A DNA stretch of 7,088 nt, taken from the NCBI GenBank assembly GCA_903898215.1, contig CAIUEQ010000312.1, positions 1-7,088 of the forward strand, in the 5' to 3' direction. Both the position numbers and the translations under genes were made by a program. Numbering within the stretch: the stretch's first letter is position 1; the number at the start of each line of letters is the position of its first letter. The notes below the pieces were generated by a model. That model worked only from the letters and a program-made list of their open reading frames with translations. It had not been told where the DNA came from and did not search any database. This DNA comes from an uncultured Bacteroidota bacterium. Its GTDB lineage: Bacteria; Bacteroidota; Bacteroidia; UKL13-3. This document shows positions 4,878-7,088 of this stretch, piece after piece.

Positions 4878-7088
4878 AAAACTTCGCCCCCACTCCGATA
4901 TGAAAGGAACGACCATTGGAAGGAATGATTCCAGGCCCGGGATATTCATCAGTTCGTTTTGTAAAATATCTTGAATCAGACAGATTATTTATTCCTCCTT
5001 TAAAAATAATATTTCGAATTTTATAGGTTGCCGATAAATCCATTACTTGATAAGCAGGAATAACTCCAATAATTGCATCACTACTTTTTTCAGTATTGTT
5101 TGCATCACTATAACTTTTTGAAGTATTGCTTATTTGAAAAGTTACTGACACTCCTTTGATTCCATATGTAATTCCTAATCGATTAATTTTATTGGGTGCG
5201 TATTCAACATTATTCCCCTTTAACGAATTTCCAGATCCATCAGTTCCACTTATATATTTTGCATCAACATACGCAAACGAATTAAAAATATTTACATATC
5301 CGATCTTTGAATTTTGTTTGAATATTTTCATCGGGTTCAACTCAATATAAGTTTCAATTCCTGTACTTAAACTGTTTCCTGTATTGGTCCGAAAGGTATA
5401 AATATTCCCAGTCTTCGAATCAGTTCTATCAAGCAAACCAATACGATTATTATACGCTAACAAAAAGCCCCCAACATCAAAATTTAAAAATTTATCAATT
5501 GTTCCTCTCCAACCAAAATCGGCATTATAACCTGATGCATCTTTGATATTTGGGTCAATTTTCGAACTCACTCCCATCGGAGTAAGTGACGAATAATCCA
5601 TTGGTCGATAAGCTTGTGAGCAGTTCGCATAAATGTTTGTTGTTACCGATATTTTATATTCCATTCCGATACCGAACAATGGAATATTTCTTATACGGGA
5701 TTCTTTGGTAAACAATTTTAAACTATCAGTAACAAACCCATCTACTGTTGATTGAATATATTCATACCTAAAACCTGGAGTAATAGAAAATTTATTATTT
5801 ACTCTAAAGATATGTTCAATAAAAGGAGCAAAATTTATTGTTGTAAAATCAAGTGCATATTGAAATTCGGCAGCATAATTAGTCAAATCAAAATCAGTTC
5901 CTGTTGATCCTAATCCACCTCCCTGTCTTTTCATCTTTCCATAAAAATATCTGACACCTAAAGCTAAAGAATTATTCATTCCAAGAAATTTATAATTGGT
6001 GATCATTCTGGCTTCGGTGGTAGTACTCGAAAACTTTTCTCTTTGCACTTCACGTTGCACAAATTGGTTTGTCAATGGACTTAAACTATCAGCAATTCCG
6101 GGACCCCCATCTTCATTTTTCCAAACCAGATTTCTCTCACTAAACAAAAAAGTTGATTTAATATTAAGTGAAGTTTGGTCTGAAAATTTATATTCTATTG
6201 ATGCATTTAAAATATTCCATGGACTATTAAGCCAATTTCGTTGACGCGTTGATTGCTTGCTATCATTTTCAAATTGATTATCTGTTAACCCACCGGGCAT
6301 TTGAATTTGATTGCGAATAATGGAATACTCCAATCCTGCTTTTAATTTTTCAGTTGCTTGATATTCTATTTTTGCAAAACCTGTAACTGATGAATTTGTC
6401 GAATTTGGTCTCCACCCTATTTGAGTTTTGTATTGAGCATATGCATAATAATTACATTTTTTATAGCTTCCACCAATAGAATTAAATGTATTAACCAATC
6501 CAAAACTTCCTATAGTTTGCATTGTTGAAAATTCCAAAACTTTATTTTTAGGTGTTTGCTTCATAATAAAATTTACTACTCCGCCAAACTGGGGGCCGAA
6601 TTGTAAAGAAGAGGCCCCACGTATTATTTCAATTCTATCAACGGCTTCTAAAGCTGGATTATAGTATGATTCGTTGTAACCAAAAATATCAGCTGTAATA
6701 TTATAACCGTTCTGACGAGTGTTCATTTCGATAGATTGTGTAGGATTTAATCCTCTTAATCCAAAACCATTTGAAGGAAAACCACTGCCTTCTGTTTCAG
6801 AAAAATTCATTCCGGGTATTCTTCCTAAAATCTGTCTTGGATTGTTTTGAGCTTTATTTCCATCAATGTAATCGAGCAATAAAACTTCATTTTTTTTGCC
6901 CGAGTAAATCACATTTCCTTTTATCTCAGTCATTCTATCAAAATGCCGACTGGTATATGTTTCTGAAATTTCCACTTCCTTTAATTTGAAATTTTTCTTC
7001 AATAAAAAAACATCTCCTAAAATAATTTCTTCATTTTCATTGACAATAAGAATGGTTTTTAAAATTATTTCTTCTTCATTAATTTTTA
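4876..7088 (-). CDS. TonB-dependent outer-membrane receptor, FecA-like (5' end outside window)
   Basis: An outer-membrane ligand-gated transporter that would import an iron chelate or similar ligand using TonB/ExbBD energy. The frame is open from the stop at 4876-4878 to the window edge, about 736 codons. A TTG at 7002-7000 is the first start-like codon, but 28 further codons read in frame beyond it (including EEIILGDVFL, then KLKEVEIS), typical of the end of a CarboxypepD_reg-like N-terminal domain leading into the plug. There is also no signal peptide at the TTG, so the real start lies beyond 7088. Counting from the TTG, the plug spans about residues 35-150: NNPRQILGRIPGMNFSE, GFGLRGLNPTQS, RQNGYNITADIFGYNESYY, ALEAVDRIEIIRGASSLQFGP and FGGVVNFIMK. 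A barrel of about 550 residues follows, ending INNLSDSRYF...YPGPGIIPSNGRSFHIGVGAKF with the usual terminal phenylalanine. The QFGPQFGGVVNF and YPGPGIIPS..RSF motifs resemble FecA-like receptors of Bacteroidota. Iron(III) dicitrate is possible but not shown. No frameshift is seen. Confidence 0.9.
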   Translation of the reverse strand, partial: KINEEEIILKTILIVNENEEIILGDVFLLKKNFKLKEVEISETYTSRHFDRMTEIKGNVIYSGKKNEVLLLDYIDGNKAQNNPRQILGRIPGMNFSETEGSGFPSNGFGLRGLNPTQSIEMNTRQNGYNITADIFGYNESYYNPALEAVDRIEIIRGASSLQFGPQFGGVVNFIMKQTPKNKVLEFSTMQTIGSFGLVNTFNSIGGSYKKCNYYAYAQYKTQIGWRPNSTNSSVTGFAKIEYQATEKLKAGLEYSIIRNQIQMPGGLTDNQFENDSKQSTRQRNWLNSPWNILNASIEYKFSDQTSLNIKSTFLFSERNLVWKNEDGGPGIADSLSPLTNQFVQREVQREKFSSTTTEARMITNYKFLGMNNSLALGVRYFYGKMKRQGGGLGSTGTDFDLTNYAAEFQYALDFTTINFAPFIEHIFRVNNKFSITPGFRYEYIQSTVDGFVTDSLKLFTKESRIRNIPLFGIGMEYKISVTTNIYANCSQAYRPMDYSSLTPMGVSSKIDPNIKDASGYNADFGWRGTIDKFLNFDVGGFLLAYNNRIGLLDRTDSKTGNIYTFRTNTGNSLSTGIETYIELNPMKIFKQNSKIGYVNIFNSFAYVDAKYISGTDGSGNSLKGNNVEYAPNKINRLGITYGIKGVSVTFQISNTSKSYSDANNTEKSSDAIIGVIPAYQVMDLSATYKIRNIIFKGGINNLSDSRYFTKRTDEYPGPGIIPSNGRSFHIGVGAKF

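Noticed and set aside
5156..6989. Short plus-strand open frames at 5156-5350, 5996-6244 and 6771-6989
   Set aside because: All are antisense to the intact receptor barrel or plug coding sequence, lack promoters or conserved motifs, and are Phe/Leu/Ser-rich as expected of antisense reading.
1..7088. Mobile elements, CRISPR arrays, tRNA or rRNA genes, diversity-generating repeats
   Set aside because: No transposase or integrase motif, no terminal inverted repeats, no regularly spaced identical repeats and no tRNA-like or rRNA-like segment was seen. The surface-protein repeats are protein-level and diverged.

Overview
The window looks like chromosomal DNA of a member of the Bacteroidota. The evidence is low GC content, no Shine-Dalgarno sequences before the starts, promoter-like TTTG / TAnnTTTG elements, a large secreted beta-strand-repeat protein ending in a type IX secretion (T9SS) C-terminal sorting domain, and a TonB-dependent receptor with Bacteroidota-style plug motifs. 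I cannot assign a genus.

Layout: (1) 112-3493, plus strand: one large T9SS-exported, adhesin-like surface protein. Its reading frame is broken once, near 1384-1398, so it appears as two overlapping open frames: an N-terminal half with signal peptide and beta-strand repeats, and a C-terminal half with conserved Bacteroidota beta-sandwich modules, an Fn3-like segment and the sorting domain. (2) 3561-4817, plus strand: a complete Glu/Leu/Phe/Val-type amino-acid dehydrogenase, probably with its own promoter in the 67-bp gap before it. (3) 4838-4877: a strong hairpin with T-tracts on both sides, which probably terminates both converging genes. (4) 4876-7088, minus strand: a FecA-like TonB-dependent outer-membrane receptor. 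Its frame is open through the right edge, so its true start lies outside the window.

The three genes do not form an obvious pathway. The surface protein and the receptor act at or outside the outer membrane, and the dehydrogenase is cytosolic. No RNA gene, CRISPR array, insertion sequence, phage gene or attachment site was seen. I found no convincing undescribed system. The points most worth checking are the frameshift in the surface protein, the unassigned substrate of the divergent dehydrogenase, the uncharacterised modules of the surface protein, and the ligand of the receptor.
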